From assembly GCF_024166365.1 (NCBI RefSeq), contig NC_064823.1, positions 5,202,924 through 5,266,923 of the forward strand: DNA of 64,000 nucleotides, given 5' to 3'. Below are positions 1 to 11,511 of this stretch, piece by piece (positions within the stretch are counted from its first letter, which is position 1; the number at the start of each line of letters is the position of its first letter). Source of the stretch: Elephas maximus indicus. Lineage: Eukaryota; Chordata; Mammalia; Proboscidea; Elephantidae. The notes below the pieces were generated by a model, which worked only from the letters and a program-made list of their open reading frames with translations, was not told where the DNA came from and did not search any database. The position numbers and the translations under genes were made by a program.

Positions 1-1351
1 TTTTACTGCTGACTCTCTCTCTCTGTTGCTCCAGGCAAATAGAACCCAAAAGTGTCTGGGGTCTTAAAAGCCATTTAAGCCACTTGCAGTTTTGATGGCT
101 GCTTTCAGCCTGGCCTCCTGAGCTTTTCAATGAGTATTTTTTTGACAGTATTTGGCTTCTCCAGTTCTCAGGGCTCACTGAAATCCCCTTTACCATCTCT
201 CGACTTTCTCTTTATGGCTACTGATACTATGGTGATCTTTAGAGTTTTGGTGGCTCGTGGCCACTGACTCATACTTTGGGATTTGTGAGGATTCTCTGTC
301 ACTTAATATTTTGTATATTTTGTCTGTGGGTTTTGGGCTTTTGCTTGCTGCTTATATGGGAGATTCAGGGAGAGTCCAAAAGTATGCCTCCATTGCCATA
401 GCTTTCCAGACTCTTTTAATATTATTTTAAATCTTTACAAATCTGGAGATAAACATGCTTTGAAAAAATAAAATAGATTTGGAAAAAACACAGAAAAGAC
501 AAAAATACACTAATGTAGGAGTTTTGAAAACTAAAATCGTTATTGACACTTGTTAAATAAGTTATTAGCCCAATACAAGTTTTGTATTCGTTTATGTCAG
601 GCTCCTCTTACTCAGAAAGGATATGAAACCCATTTTGCTTACTACGCGTGAGGCATTGTGCTGAGTAATTCATGTCCATTATCTCGTGTACTCCTCATAG
701 CCTTTTGAGGATATATTAACTTCATATTGCAGATAAGGAAATTGAGACTGAATATGTGTGGTTTCCTCGTGGTGAAGGGCTGGGATATTTCCAGAGCCCT
801 GAGTCCTGAGAGTGATGGAAACTTAGGTCTCTCAAGAGAGGGGGAGTTCAGGGTAGGGCTCTAGAAGAGAAACCCTGTGTGAATAAACTGAGGCAAAAAT
901 GACTCACATTGACAGGACTAGCATGGTGTGGGTTTGGAATGGTAATCACAGGATGGCCATATGTGTGACCAGGGACCTGTCTCAGACTCTGAGCCCGGGG
1001 TCCAGGGAAGGGTTATGGAGGTAAGACTTGCTGAACCTAAATCCCAACCCTAGCTCCCAGTTGAGTGAGGCTGACCATTCACTACTTGGCTGAGGAATGA
1101 GTTCTCAGATAATAAATAGTGAATCCAGAAATAGGGGGAGGAGTGCTATGGAATCAAAAAAATGACGCTATGCTGCAAACAGAATGATAAATTGCCAGTT
1201 TTTAGCAGGGGTCAACAACCTATTAGAAAACTTCTTGAATTATTGTGAAATTATTCTAAAAAGACATGGAAAAAAGTTATTCTATCATAGTGAGCAAGGG
1301 GTACCCTTAACCCATTAATGCTTCCATGCCCAAACAAAACATAACAACAAC
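1..1351. other. Upstream intergenic sequence, mostly unresolved
   Basis: No open reading frame with coding character is visible. Around 50-75 the phrase 'gtgtctggggtcttaaa' matches a phrase (read on the opposite strand) in the L1 3' UTR copies found elsewhere in the window, so the first few hundred bases may be a diverged L1 3' UTR piece. A MIR-like stretch is listed separately. Confidence 0.4.
632..765 (-). repeat. MIR SINE remnant
   Basis: Words such as 'ggcattgtgctgagtaa', 'tccattatctcgtgtactcc' and 'gcagataaggaaattgag' follow the reverse-complement order of the mammalian-wide MIR consensus (tail to centre). The copy is diverged and partial. Confidence 0.55.
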
Positions 1352-1382
1352 AACAAAAAAAAAAAAAAAAAGAAAGAAAGGA
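1352..1382. repeat. A-rich simple repeat
   Basis: An (AAC)n run leads into about 17 A residues and a short GAAA repeat. It could be the tail of a lost retroposon, but no element body is recognisable next to it. Confidence 0.6.
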
Positions 1383-1857
1383 GGACAAATTACCTCCCTA
1401 CACATTCCGTCAATTGATTTTAATTGGAAAATTCCACTTAGAACTTTGGCCTATATCAGCCATTCACAGTTAGTGTGAATTCCCCTAGTAAAATTATTTT
1501 TTATTATTATAAATAAAAGGGCATTTTTCATTGAAGAAACAGCTATTTTGTATTATGGGACCTTTTAGCGAAGAGTGGATACTGTTGGGGCATTTGAGTA
1601 GACAGAAAACATAAAAATATTCAACAGTAAAGGGATCGAAAAATGCCAGTAACACATTTTTCCCTAAATTATCATTTTTCTAAGTGTGCATTAAAAATTT
1701 TCTCTTTGGAAGGCTTACTTTGCATTCCATGGGTTGACTATACTTCATCTTTTAAAACAGCAAAAATGCTTTGGTTCTGCCAAATCCATAAAAATATTTG
1801 ACTGTAATGTCTTTTCCTTGTTTTCAAATTGTGTCATAGAAGCATAAGCTTTTGTAA

Positions 1858-2003
1858 TTCCTCCCTCCCTCCCTCCCTCCCTCCCTCCCTTCCTCCCTTC
1901 CTCCCTCCCTTCTTTCCTTCCTTCCTGCCTCCCTCCCTCCCTTCTTTCTCTCTTTCCATCCTCCCTCCCTTCCTTCTTCCTTCTCTCCTTTCTTCCTTCC
2001 TCC
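1858..2003. repeat. Polypyrimidine (CCCT/CCTT)n low-complexity tract
   Basis: About 145 bases of almost pure C and T on the + strand, made of drifting CCCT, CCTT and TTCC units. Long open frames read on both strands here are artefacts of the composition (Pro/Ser/Leu one way, Arg/Gly/Glu the other). Confidence 0.9.
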
Positions 2004-3165
2004 TTTATTTATTTTTGTGGAGTCAAGAAGTGTCAACTCAGTTTGCATATGAAAAGATATGTGACTCTAATATGTTACAGTTTGAACTCTTACTCCATTG
2101 GCATGTGGAATACTGAGACTTCAAATCTATAATTTGTCCAGTTCGCTACTATTCTTATCAAGAAATTGTAGCCACAAAAACATAGTCAAATGACTAGTTG
2201 TGACAAATACACTGAATGTTGCAACTCGGTGTGTAATTGAAATGGCTGCATTCTGACTTAATGTTAGTGGCAGGAAAGGGCCTCTTTGCCAAATTAAAAC
2301 TCTCCTCTAACTTAGAGTTTTGCAAATTTTAAGTTATCGCCAATCATGCTGGATTCGTAATCTCCAACCACAGCATAAAGGCCTACTTTACTTCAAAGTT
2401 TTAAACATGTTTTCTCAGACTCAGGTTTACTTATTGATTGCCTTCCTTCTCCTCAGCCTTCACACATGAACAAGATGTCCAGTCTTGATATCTTTTCCCT
2501 CTCTTTTTTCCAAAGGCCATTCATTCCATATTCATTGACACTTTCCAGGAAATGACGCTGTTTTGGGTTAGTTCCAGCAAAGCTTTCTTTTTGGGTCCTT
2601 TCGCAAGATACTGTGCATTTGCTCATTGTAAGTTTGGATAGGACAGGTTGCTAGGTTTCAGTTTGCTCATTAACTTGCTAGATTTATCAATGCAGAGTTG
2701 TAATGGAAGACAGAAAAAAATGTACCACATTGATGTGTTTTGTATGGTAGCCATTTGGGTAGCTACTGTAGAGGTTCTCATCTTTATGAATCATTTTTAT
2801 CATCTCAGCTCCCCCATTCCTACAAACACACACTTGTATAATCTATTTGACTTTCAGAGGTCACAATTATGTTTGTATTTCTGCGCTGTTTGCCTGTTAG
2901 CCAAAGTCTTCACATCCTCCCTCCTTGGCCCTCACATTGTATTATGCCATATATTAGATTTTTATTATTATTTTGGAGATAGACACACACACCAGCTGAA
3001 CAAGAGTTGCACTACGATATTTGCTGGAGAGAATTACATTATAATTGAATCAATAATCCACTGTTACTATAAGGCACCAGAAAGGACTTTCGAACATATT
3101 TATTGCAGCATATTTTACTTTCAATGTTATTCCTTGTAGATTGATTTTTTCTGTTTGCCTTTGCT
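2004..3165. other. Intergenic stretch, nothing identified
   Basis: AT-rich DNA without recognisable repeat or gene signals. A 163-codon open frame at 2648-3139 has no domain, no compositional support and no relation to a known family that I can see. Confidence 0.5.
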
Positions 3166-3169
3166 TTTT

Positions 3170-3740
3170 GTATTTTTTAATTATGCTTTTATAATCATAT
3201 TTATTATATTCCTAGGTTCATGATACAAAATCATTATTAGTCCATGCATATTTTCATTCATGTTTTGTTTGTTTTAAAAATAATATCATAGAAGCCCATG
3301 AATTCACCTCCCAACTCCTCTCTCTCTACATTTCATAAACCTGAATTTCAATGTGTTTATCATTTCCTTGCCTTTTAGGAATTTGTGTGTTTGTGTTGCT
3401 TTTTGTTTGTTTTTTAACTTCAGGAGCGGAGTATCATATTGAATGGTTTTGGAACTTTATTATTTATTTTGTAAAGTTCATCCATGTTGTTACATGCAGC
3501 TGGAGTTTCTTCATTTTCATAGCTCATGGTGTGAATAAACCACAATTTATTTATCTCCAGCTGAAAGAAATTTGAGTGGTTTGTAATTTTTTGCTTTTAT
3601 AAACAGTGCTGCTCTGATCATTTTCGTGGACATAGTCCAGTGCACAAGTATAAGAATTTCTCTTAGTTAAATTCTTATGAATGAAACCAGTGGGTTCTTG
3701 GACACTCAAATTTCCAAATGTACTGATATTTGAAAAATTT
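3170..3740 (-). mobile_element. Ancient L1 3'-end fragment (antisense)
   Basis: The run 'ttcatccatgttgttacatg', then 'tgtgaataaaccacaattta', 'aaacagtgctgctctgatca' and the following words keep the order of the antisense L1 ORF2 C-terminus and 3' region (target DNA, 'sub-genomic stepping' phrases typical of L1M). Heavily diverged, no intact frame. Confidence 0.6.
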
Positions 3741-4357
3741 TCTAAGATTCATCTGCGAAACCATTGAATTTTGCGTTAACTTTGTGTTGAGATTTTAAGA
3801 AGTCTTTAATAGTTACAAAGTCATTCAGGTGTTCTACGTCTTCATAGGTTAGTTTTGTTAGAGTGACTTTCAATAGGAGTTTGTTCATTTCATGTAGATT
3901 TTTAATTTCTTTGAATAAAATTGCTGATAACATTCACTTATTATCTTTCTAATTTCACTTGCATCATTAGTATTATATCTCTTTTATCTCATAAATATAC
4001 TCTCTTCATTCTCTCTTTTCATCATCAATATTATCAGAGGTTTGCTTTTACTTCATCAGACTCTCCGGTCAGCTTGAGAGTTTGTTGATATTCCTGCTTT
4101 TATCTTCATCTTCTATTTCATTATCTTAATTATCTCTTTTTCTTTACTTTCTTTGGACTTACTTTTTTTGTTTCTAGTTTCTTAAAATGAACATGTACCT
4201 TATAAAATTTCAGTCTTTCTTCTTTTCTAATTTGAGCAGTCAAGGCTGTAAATTCTCCTCTCAGCATGTCCTTAACTGCTTTCAAAAGTTTAGTTATACT
4301 ATTTTCATTTTTATTCATCTGTAAGAATTTTTAAATTTCTTATCATTTATTTTTAGA
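3741..4357 (-). mobile_element. Ancient L1 ORF2 fragment (antisense), first half
   Basis: On the minus strand 4130-4318 reads a peptide with 'LLKAVKDMLRGEFTALTAQI' followed by RKEERLK, matching the ORF2 linker between endonuclease and reverse transcriptase; the younger L1 at 48.4 kb has the parallel 'AKAVLRGQFISINAHIQKEE'. The part at 3741-3960 matches the neighbouring ORF2 segment. It is split from 5068-5230 by a younger L1 insertion. Confidence 0.7.
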
Positions 4358-4366
4358 CCAATGAGT

Positions 4367-5052
4367 TTTTTTTTTTTTAAATTGTGCTTTAAGTGAAACT
4401 TTACAGATCAAGTCAGTTTCTCATACAAAAAGTTATACATATCTTGCTTTGTACTCCTAGCTGTTCTCCCTCTAATGAAACAGCACACTCCTCCTTCTCC
4501 ACCCTGTGTTCTCTGTGTCCATTCAACCAGCTCCTGTCCCCCTCTGTCTTCTCATCTCCCCTCCAGGCAGGAGCTGCCCACATAGTATCATGTGTCTACT
4601 TGAGCCAAGAAGCTCACTCCTCACCAGTATTATTTTCTATCTCACAGTCCAGTCCAATCCCTGTCTGAAGAGTTGGCTTCGGGAATGGTTCCAGTCTTGG
4701 GCTAACAAAAGGTGTGGGGAACATGACCTCCAGGGTCCTTTCAAGTCTCAGTCAGACCTTTAAGTCTGATCTTTTCTTGAGAATATGAGATCTGCATCCC
4801 ACTGTTCTCCTGCTCTATCAGGGACTTTCTGCTGTGGTCCCTGTCAGGGCAGTGATTGGTGGTAGCCGGGCACCATCTATTTCTTCTGGTCTCAGGCTGA
4901 TGTAGTCTCTAGTTTATGTGGCCCTTTCTGTATCTTGGGCTCTTCTTTACCATGTGTCTTTGGTGTTCTTCATTTTCCTTTGCTCCAGGTGGGTTGAGGC
5001 CAATTGACACATCTTAGATGGCCATTGCTAGCATTTAAGACCCCAGACACCT
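4367..5052 (-). mobile_element. 5'-truncated young L1 (3' UTR only) nested in older L1
   Basis: Starts with a poly-T run (reverse of the A tail) and then 'ttgtgctttaagtgaaactt'. It follows the same sequence as the 3' UTR of the full-length L1 at 44.5-45.2 kb through to 'gcatttaagaccccagacac'. Target-site duplication GACCAATGAGTTT lies on both sides (about 4357-4369 and 5055-5067). It is a non-autonomous fragment without ORF2. Confidence 0.85.
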
Positions 5053-5067
5053 GGACCAATGAGTTTC

Positions 5068-5230
5068 TTAATGGGAATATTTATTTCCCCATATGCCAAC
5101 TTCTAATGTCATTGCATTGTGGTTGGAGAGCATAATCAGTATGGTGCTTCTTCTTTAATTGTTTTGAGATTTGATACTGTTCTATGTGATTTGAAAATAA
5201 TGTATTTTCTCTTCCGGTCCTGTCTCAATG
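5068..5230 (-). mobile_element. Ancient L1 ORF2 fragment (antisense), second half
   Basis: 'cattgtggttggagagcata' and 'tgatttgaaaataatgtatt' continue the older antisense ORF2 endonuclease-domain sequence interrupted at 4357, as expected if the younger copy landed inside it. Confidence 0.55.
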
Positions 5231-5539
5231 AAGGTGTATGTTAGCCTGGGGGACCTGGGGGGGATGGGTGAGAAACTTTGTTCATGTCTGGGTGTAGCAT
5301 AGTGTATCCTGTAATCAAATTGTGAATTGCACACAATTCTGAGATTGACAAGGTACAGCTGGCCCACGTGAGATGATTCTGGCACATACCCAGATTAGCT
5401 TACATGCAGAATTTCTCCAGATTTATTTATGTCACAATACACATGGAGAGAAGATGGTATGTTTCCAGAAAGCCTGTGGTGACCTCACTCATCTCTTTAT
5501 ATGCTGTGGTCTGCAACTGGCAAAGAGGAACCACCATAT

Positions 5540-6240
5540 ATACTGAAGAATGTAGTTGATGAAGAAATTGGAAACCTCATCCATCGCTAGTGGGGGTGTA
5601 AAATGGTGCAGCTGCTGTGGAAAATAGTTTGGCCATTCCTCAAAAAGTTAAACATAGGATTACCATATGATCCAGCAATTCCACTCCTAGGTATATACCC
5701 AGAAGAACTGAAAGCAGTCACTCAAACAGATACTTACACATCAATGTTCTTTGTAGCACTATTCACAATAGCCAAAATGTGAAAACAGCACAAGTGTCCA
5801 TCAACAGATGAATGGATAAACAAAATGTGGTGTAGCCATACAATGGAACATTATTCAGCTATAAAGAGAAATGAAGTTTTGATACTTGGTATAATATGTA
5901 TGAATCGTGCAAACGTTATGCTAAGTGAAACAAGTCAGACACAAAAGGATAAATATTGTATGACCCAACTTATATGAAATACTTAGAATACAAAAATGCT
6001 TGGACATAAATATTTACTAGTGGTTATTAGGAGTAGCCAGGACAGGGAATAGGGAGTCATCGCTTAAGAGGTACTGAGCTTCTGTTAAGGGTGATTAAAA
6101 AAAAAAATTAGAAATAGTGGTGATGGTTGTACAACATGGTAACTAATTAATTTCACTGATTTGTACATGTAAAAATGGTTGAAATGGCAAATGTTTTGTT
6201 ATGTATGTTTTAGAACAATAAAATTAAAAAAAAAAAAAAA
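5540..6240 (+). mobile_element. L1 3' end, sense (ORF2 C-terminus, 3' UTR, A tail)
   Basis: Contains in order 'ccagcaattccactcctagg', 'tgtccatcaacagatgaatg', 'ttcagctataaagagaaatg' and 'aagtgaaacaagtcagacac', the classic L1 ORF2 C-terminal text. A short 3' UTR follows, then AATAAAATT and a poly-A run ending at 6240. Frames are broken by stops. It resembles eutherian L1MA-type copies more than the young L1 of intron 5. Confidence 0.85.
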
Positions 6241-6696
6241 TAGACCATGGCTGAGATCTCTGCAGTGTATCCTGACCGCATTTGCTTCCTTCACTTATCT
6301 GTCCTATTTAATTTTCCCAAGTGGTGCTGGTCTTTCAGCCAATGATTATTATCGACATTTGTCAATAAAGTGGTTGTGTCCCTAATGAGATTAATTTTTC
6401 ATGTTTTCTGTCCATTGCGTTTTTTATTCTGTGAATAATCTGATTTAATCCTTTATCCATTCTTCATTGAATTGTTCATCTTTTCTTATTGATTTGCATA
6501 TATATCTTTATATATTATGGATTTTTAGTCCTTCTTAAAAGACTTAGAGTAGTGCCAAATGCAAAATAAGTATCATCTCTCAGATTTGCCTTGTTTCTAT
6601 GTTCATGGTGATTTTTAATATACAGATAAATTTCAATTTAATGTGGTAAATTTATAAATACTTTCCTTTATAGTTTTCACGTTTTTTTTTGCTTTA
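6241..6696. other. Intergenic stretch, probably decayed L1
   Basis: AT-rich text with L1-like antisense phrases ('attgttcatcttttcttattgatttg' style words) but too diverged to delimit. No gene signals. Confidence 0.35.
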
Positions 6697-6855
6697 AACC
6701 CTGGTGGTGGCGTAGTGGTTAAGTGCTATGGCTGCTAATCAAAAAGTCGGCAGTTAAAATTCACCAGGTTCTTCATGGAAACTCTGTGGGGCAGTTCTAC
6801 TCTGTGTTATAAGGTCACTATGAGTCAGAATTGACTCAACAGCCATGGATTTTTT
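6697..6855 (+). mobile_element. Afrotherian tRNA-derived SINE, full length
   Basis: Head 'ggcgtagtggttaagtgcta' (A-box region) and 'aaaagtcggcagttaaaatt' (decayed B box), body 'ggggcagttctactctgtgt', and tail 'tatgagtcagaattgactca'. About 160 bp, moderately diverged. Confidence 0.9.
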
Positions 6856-6904
6856 GACTTTTCACAACTTTAAAATTTTATTTAGGGGCTATGATGTGTC
6901 AGTT

Positions 6905-7056
6905 GGAGCCTTAGTGGTGTAATGGTTAAGAACTTGGTTGCTAATCAAAAAGTTGGCAGTTTGAATCCATCAGCCTCTCCTTGGAAACCCTATGGGCAGT
7001 TCTACTCTGTTCTATAGGGTTGCTATGAGTCAGAATCAACTCAATGACAATGGGTT
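6905..7056 (+). mobile_element. Afrotherian SINE, first of a tandem pair
   Basis: Full element from 'ggagccttagtggtgtaatg' to 'actcaatgacaatgggtt'. Preceded and followed by the same 11-bp word ATGTGTCAGTT (6894-6904, 7057-7067). Confidence 0.92.
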
Positions 7057-7067
7057 ATGTGTCAGTT

Positions 7068-7235
7068 GGGAGCCCTGGTGGTGCAGTGGTTAAGAGCTCA
7101 GGCTGTTAATGAAAAAGTTGGCACTTCAAATCCACCAGCCACTCCTTGGAAACCCTATGAGGCAGTTCTATTCTGTCCTTTAGGGTCGCTATGGTTGGAA
7201 TTGACTTGATGGCACATAACAACAACAACAACAGC
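7068..7235 (+). mobile_element. Afrotherian SINE, second of a tandem pair
   Basis: Starts 'gggagccctggtggtgcagt' and ends with the alternative (AAC)n tail 'cacataacaacaacaacaac'. A third copy of ATGTGTCAGTT follows at 7236-7246, so both insertions used the same target. Confidence 0.92.
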
Positions 7236-7619
7236 ATGTGTCAGTTACTAGGCTATGGGGGTACAGCAGTGAAGACAATAGAGGAAGTCTCTATTTTCAT
7301 CTCAGCAGTGGTAATAGTTGCTATGAAGAAAAATAAAACAGAATAATCATGTAGAGAATGATAGGCATTATGAATGGAAGCTACTATTTCACGTCTGGCA
7401 GTCAAAGAAACAGTTTTTGATTAGGTGACATTCGAATAGAGAACTTGTTATGTGAGACAAGAAGTCATGTAGATGCCTGACTTGTTGAGAAATCTTTTAC
7501 TACTATGATGATATAAAATTTACTCACTCACATTCTTGTAAAATTTTATAAGATTTGATTATCTCATTTAGTTTTTTAATTTCTCTAAAACCTATTATTT
7601 TGTTTGTATATGGCATGAG

Positions 7620-7975
7620 GTGCTGTTGTTGTTAGGTGCCGTCTAGTTGGTTCCAACCCATAGCGATCCTATGAACAACAGAAGGAAATACTGTAACCCA
7701 AAATGACAAAGTAGAACTGCCCCATAGGGTTTCCAAGAAGCTGCTGCACCTTTCTCATGGTTGTTGTTATGCTTGAGCCCATTGTTGCAACCACTGTGTC
7801 AACCCATCTCAATGAGGGTCTTCCACTTTTTTGCTGACCCTCTGCTTTACTAAGCATGATGTCCTTCTCCAGGGACTGATCCCTCCTGATAACATGTCCA
7901 AAGTATGTGAGATGTAGTCTCGTCATCCTTGCTTCTCAGGAGCATTCTGACTGTACTTCTTCCAAGACAGATTGG
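7620..7975 (-). mobile_element. RTE (Bov-B-like) LINE 3' fragment with SINE-like insert
   Basis: On the minus strand 7755-7926 encodes 'LTYFGHVIRRDQSLEKDIML' followed by a Gly-Arg-Pro-Ser motif and Arg-Trp-Val-Asp, the C-terminus of RTE ORF2. The 3' tail at 7620-7680 ends in the AAC-type tail. Positions 7703-7750 carry a piece of the SINE body ('agtagaactgccccataggg') in place of the normal RTE 3' UTR, so this copy looks chimeric. Confidence 0.8.
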
Positions 7976-7977
7976 TG

Positions 7978-8500
7978 TGAGGTAGGGATCTAATTTCAAC
8001 TTCTCCTGTATGCACAGTCAGCTATTCCAACACCATGTATTAAACAGACCACTCTGTTTCCACTCTTTAGTAATGCTTCCTGCCATACCAGAGGCTTTAT
8101 ATATCTTTGAATCTTTTTTATATGTTCTCTATCTTGTTTCATTGTTCTATTTATATATCTCTGTATCAACATCACACTAGTCTAACACTATACTTTTGTA
8201 ATATTTTGATTTCATGTTAGTTGAACCCTCCTCTTGCTATTTTTTTTCCCCCTAATTTACCCTGGCTCTTCTTAGCCTTTCACCTTAACATAGATCATAA
8301 ATATTAGAATGAGCTTGTCCAGTTTTATAAAGTGCTAAATTTTAATTTCAGTTTGATATATCAATTCGTGTAGTGAGAATTGTTATGGTTAAACTATTGA
8401 ATTTTGCCATTCCAAAAAAAAAGATATACGGCTATTATTTTAGGTCTTCTTGTAAGAATTTCAGTAAAGATTATAATATTCTTTATTCTCAGGCATTCTA
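7978..8500 (-). mobile_element. Ancient L1 ORF2 fragment (antisense)
   Basis: 'gtgaggtagggatctaattt', 'ttccaacaccatgtattaaa' and 'gaatgagcttgtccagtttt' follow the antisense L1M ORF2 order downstream of the reverse transcriptase. Many indels. Confidence 0.7.
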
Positions 8501-8539
8501 CATTTTTTTTTTTTTTTGCAATTTTTAATGATACCTTTA

Positions 8540-9480
8540 AAAATATTTAATTTTACAATTGTTTAGTTTGTGCGCATATAAAATTTTTTTTTTGTAGATT
8601 GAACTTATGTACAGGAACCTGAATAGTCCTACTGTTTTTAATTTTTTTAAATAGCTGTTAGTATTTCATCCTATATTTAGGTAATGTTTTAACCATCCCA
8701 CTTTTGATGGACATTGCTGTTTTTTCTAAACTTTTGTTATACATGCTACAATGCAGTGTTAATATTTAACTTCATTTAATTTCACTTTACCCTAGATGAT
8801 TACGTACGTCTTTAAAAAATATTTATGTTCTGCTATGTAAAAAAAAAAAAAAAATTTTTTATGTAATCACAATTTTATTTTTACACTGAACAAAATTAAT
8901 TATGATACCACATATCATCCAAAATACAGTTCTTATTCAAATTTTCTTAATTATCCCATGTATGTCATTCTTTTAAAAATCCAATCAAGTTTCACGAACT
9001 GCATTTGTTCTTTTAACCTAAACAGTTCCTTTTTGTTTCTAATTTCATTGAGTTTTTTGAAGCTCCTAGTTCAGTTATCAAATGGATTTTCTCATATTCT
9101 GTTTTTTTTCTAATTCTTTCCTCATCATTGAGTTCAGGTTAAACATTTTTGGCAAGAATTCTACATAGACAATATTGAGTTACCAATATATTGGCTATGT
9201 TAACAGGTAACAAGGTATTAATTTTGATCACTTTATGAAATTGGTGACGACCAGATTTCCCATTGTAAAAGTATATTTGTCTCTTTGAAATTTATAAGTA
9301 GGGATAATTCATAAGTATGTGAATATTCTCTTTTTGAACAACTTTCATTCAATGGTTTTGACATTTATTAATGATCTTTATCTCAATTATTATATTAATG
9401 TTCTAATTTTCTCATTCTCTTTGTGTTTATTAGCTGTGATTCTTTAACTTTCCTTTTTTTTCTCTTTTCTGAGTACACTG
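8540..9480 (-). mobile_element. Ancient L1ME-type 3' region (antisense)
   Basis: The stretch from 8930 ('tcttattcaaattttcttaa', 'tcattgagttcaggttaaac', 'taattttgatcactttatga', 'ttcccattgtaaaagtatat') keeps the order of the long L1ME-type 3' UTR on the minus strand. 8640-8760 resembles the end of ORF2. No coding potential remains. Confidence 0.6.
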
Positions 9481-9589
9481 TGGACTCATCATTAAAAAAA
9501 TATATATATATAATCCCTTGTTATATATATATATTTGACATTTAAATTATACCTATTTTAGTCAATAAAAAGTACTTCAATAAAGATTA

Positions 9590-10798
9590 ACACTTGTTTG
9601 CTTTCTGGAATTATGTTTCTCTCAACATGAGTAAGGTCAAACATCTTTTTATAGGTGTGAAAGCCATTTGTATTTCCTTTTCTTTGAAGAATTTGTTCAT
9701 ATCCTTTGCTCATTTTCTATTGATTTGTGTGAAATTGTTAAATTTGAAGAGCCTAGATCTTTGACTATGACATTAAATATAAATATCATTTTCATTTTAT
9801 TTTTTGTCTTTATGGTTTTTTGACATATGGAATTTTTTTTTAATCTTGTCAAATTTATTTATTTATTTTCCATGCCTTCTGGTGGATATTTCAGGTAGAT
9901 AAAACTTATGTCCTATAAGGTTTAAAGGAAATCTACCATGTTTCATTATAACACTTCCATTATTTCATTTTTACCTTTATACATTCGATTCACTCAGATT
10001 GTATTCTTGTTGTATGGTATGTGAAATTGATTCTACTTTCCTTTTTCCCAAATGGCTACATAGATTTCTCTAATCGTTATTGAGTAATCCGTTTTTTCCT
10101 CTTGGTATAAGATGGCACATTTATCATTTGATAAAGTCCTGAATGTATTTGGATCAATTTCTGGGACTTATATTCTGCTGTATCAGTCTGTTTTTAATAT
10201 ACCAGAAATGAAGTTTTAATATTTTTAAGTATTAGTATTTTGACAATCTAGCACTCCCTCTTATTTTTTAGAATTAAAAAAAAAATTGTATAGCTGAAAA
10301 ATCTCTTAGTTAAAAAGAAAAGAAACTCTTGGCATTTTTATTTGGATCATGTCCTATTTACAAATTAACTTAGAAAGAAAATCGACAGTTTTATAATATT
10401 AGTCTCCCTATCCAAGAACATCACATACTTTTCTAATTGGTGAAGTTAATTTTTTTATATGGTTTTTACATATTTCTTAAGTTTATCGTTAAGCTTTAAA
10501 TTTTTTTTGGTGTCGTTATTTAGGTGACAAAATTTCTTTCATTATTTCATTTAACTGGTTATTGTTTATATATATATATATATAAATCTGCTGATTTTTG
10601 CATATCTATTGTTTTTTACCCATTACCTAGCGAAATACTCCTAATCATAGTAGGGCTTTTTTTTTTTTTTCTTTTTTAAAAAATTGTTATTTGTGGATTC
10701 TTCCCCCCAAAGAAGTTACTCATGAAGTACTGAGAATTTTTGCCTCCTCTTTTTCATTTTTATTAACACTTAATTACTATCTCTTGTCTGATTGCACT
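9590..10798 (-). mobile_element. Ancient L1 ORF2 fragments (antisense), AT-rich
   Basis: Text such as 'cctttgctcattttctattg', 'tttctgggacttatattctg' and 'cactccctcttattttttag' parallels antisense L1 ORF2 C-terminal sequence. Includes short (TA)n runs near 10568-10584. Boundaries are approximate. Confidence 0.5.
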
Positions 10799-10810
10799 TA
10801 GTTCTTCATA

Positions 10811-10977
10811 CCAAAAAACTAAAGCCATTGCTGTACAGTTGATTCTGACTCATAGCAACCCTATAGGAAAAAATAGAACTGCCCCCATAGAGTTTCCAAG
10901 GAGCACCTGGTGGATTGGAACTGTCAATCTTGTGGTTAACAGCCGTAGCTCTTAACCACTACGCCACTAGGGTTTTC
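10811..10977 (-). mobile_element. Afrotherian SINE with target-site duplication
   Basis: Reverse-oriented full element, 'tgattctgactcatagcaac' to 'taaccactacgccactaggg'. Flanked by the 12-bp repeat TAGTTCTTCATA at 10799-10810 and 10978-10989. Confidence 0.93.
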
Positions 10978-11511
10978 TAGTTCTTCATAAGACACCATTA
11001 AATGATAGCAGTGATAATGAATGTCTTTGTGTTAATACTGACATTAAGAGGAATATCTCTAATGTTCCCAAATGCAAGATAGCACAAGCCAGTGTATCTC
11101 CTTCTAACTCTGTCCTATCCTAGTTCATCCTAGGTAAGTTCTTAGTAATTGCAATGCAACAGCCTGACAAGGGCTATCAGCTCTCTACTACTAGTGATGG
11201 GCCCTTGCTGCATTTGGTAGGTGAGTGAGCCAACTACAGATCCCTTTCTTAGAGTCTGCATCCTAGACTACTTTCAGTAGCAACTGGTTTAGTTCAGGTT
11301 CTCTAGAAAAAGACCATGAGATGAAGAATCATATGCAACTGGTTTGTTCAGGAAATGTTGATAAGGAAAGAGAAGAAGACAAGTGAAAGTACAATTTGAG
11401 GCAAAATCCCAGCTTGATCCAGAGGTCTTCATCTGGACGGTAAATTATACCTCAGAGTCTGTCTCAACTCAGATGCTTGTAGGGAGCCATGGTTATGCCT
11501 TGAGTAGAAAA

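Noticed and set aside
2648..3139. 163-codon open frame upstream of SLC7A11
   Set aside because: AT-rich intergenic DNA, no domain, no similarity I recognise, no start context or splice signals. Length is within chance for a 64-kb window.
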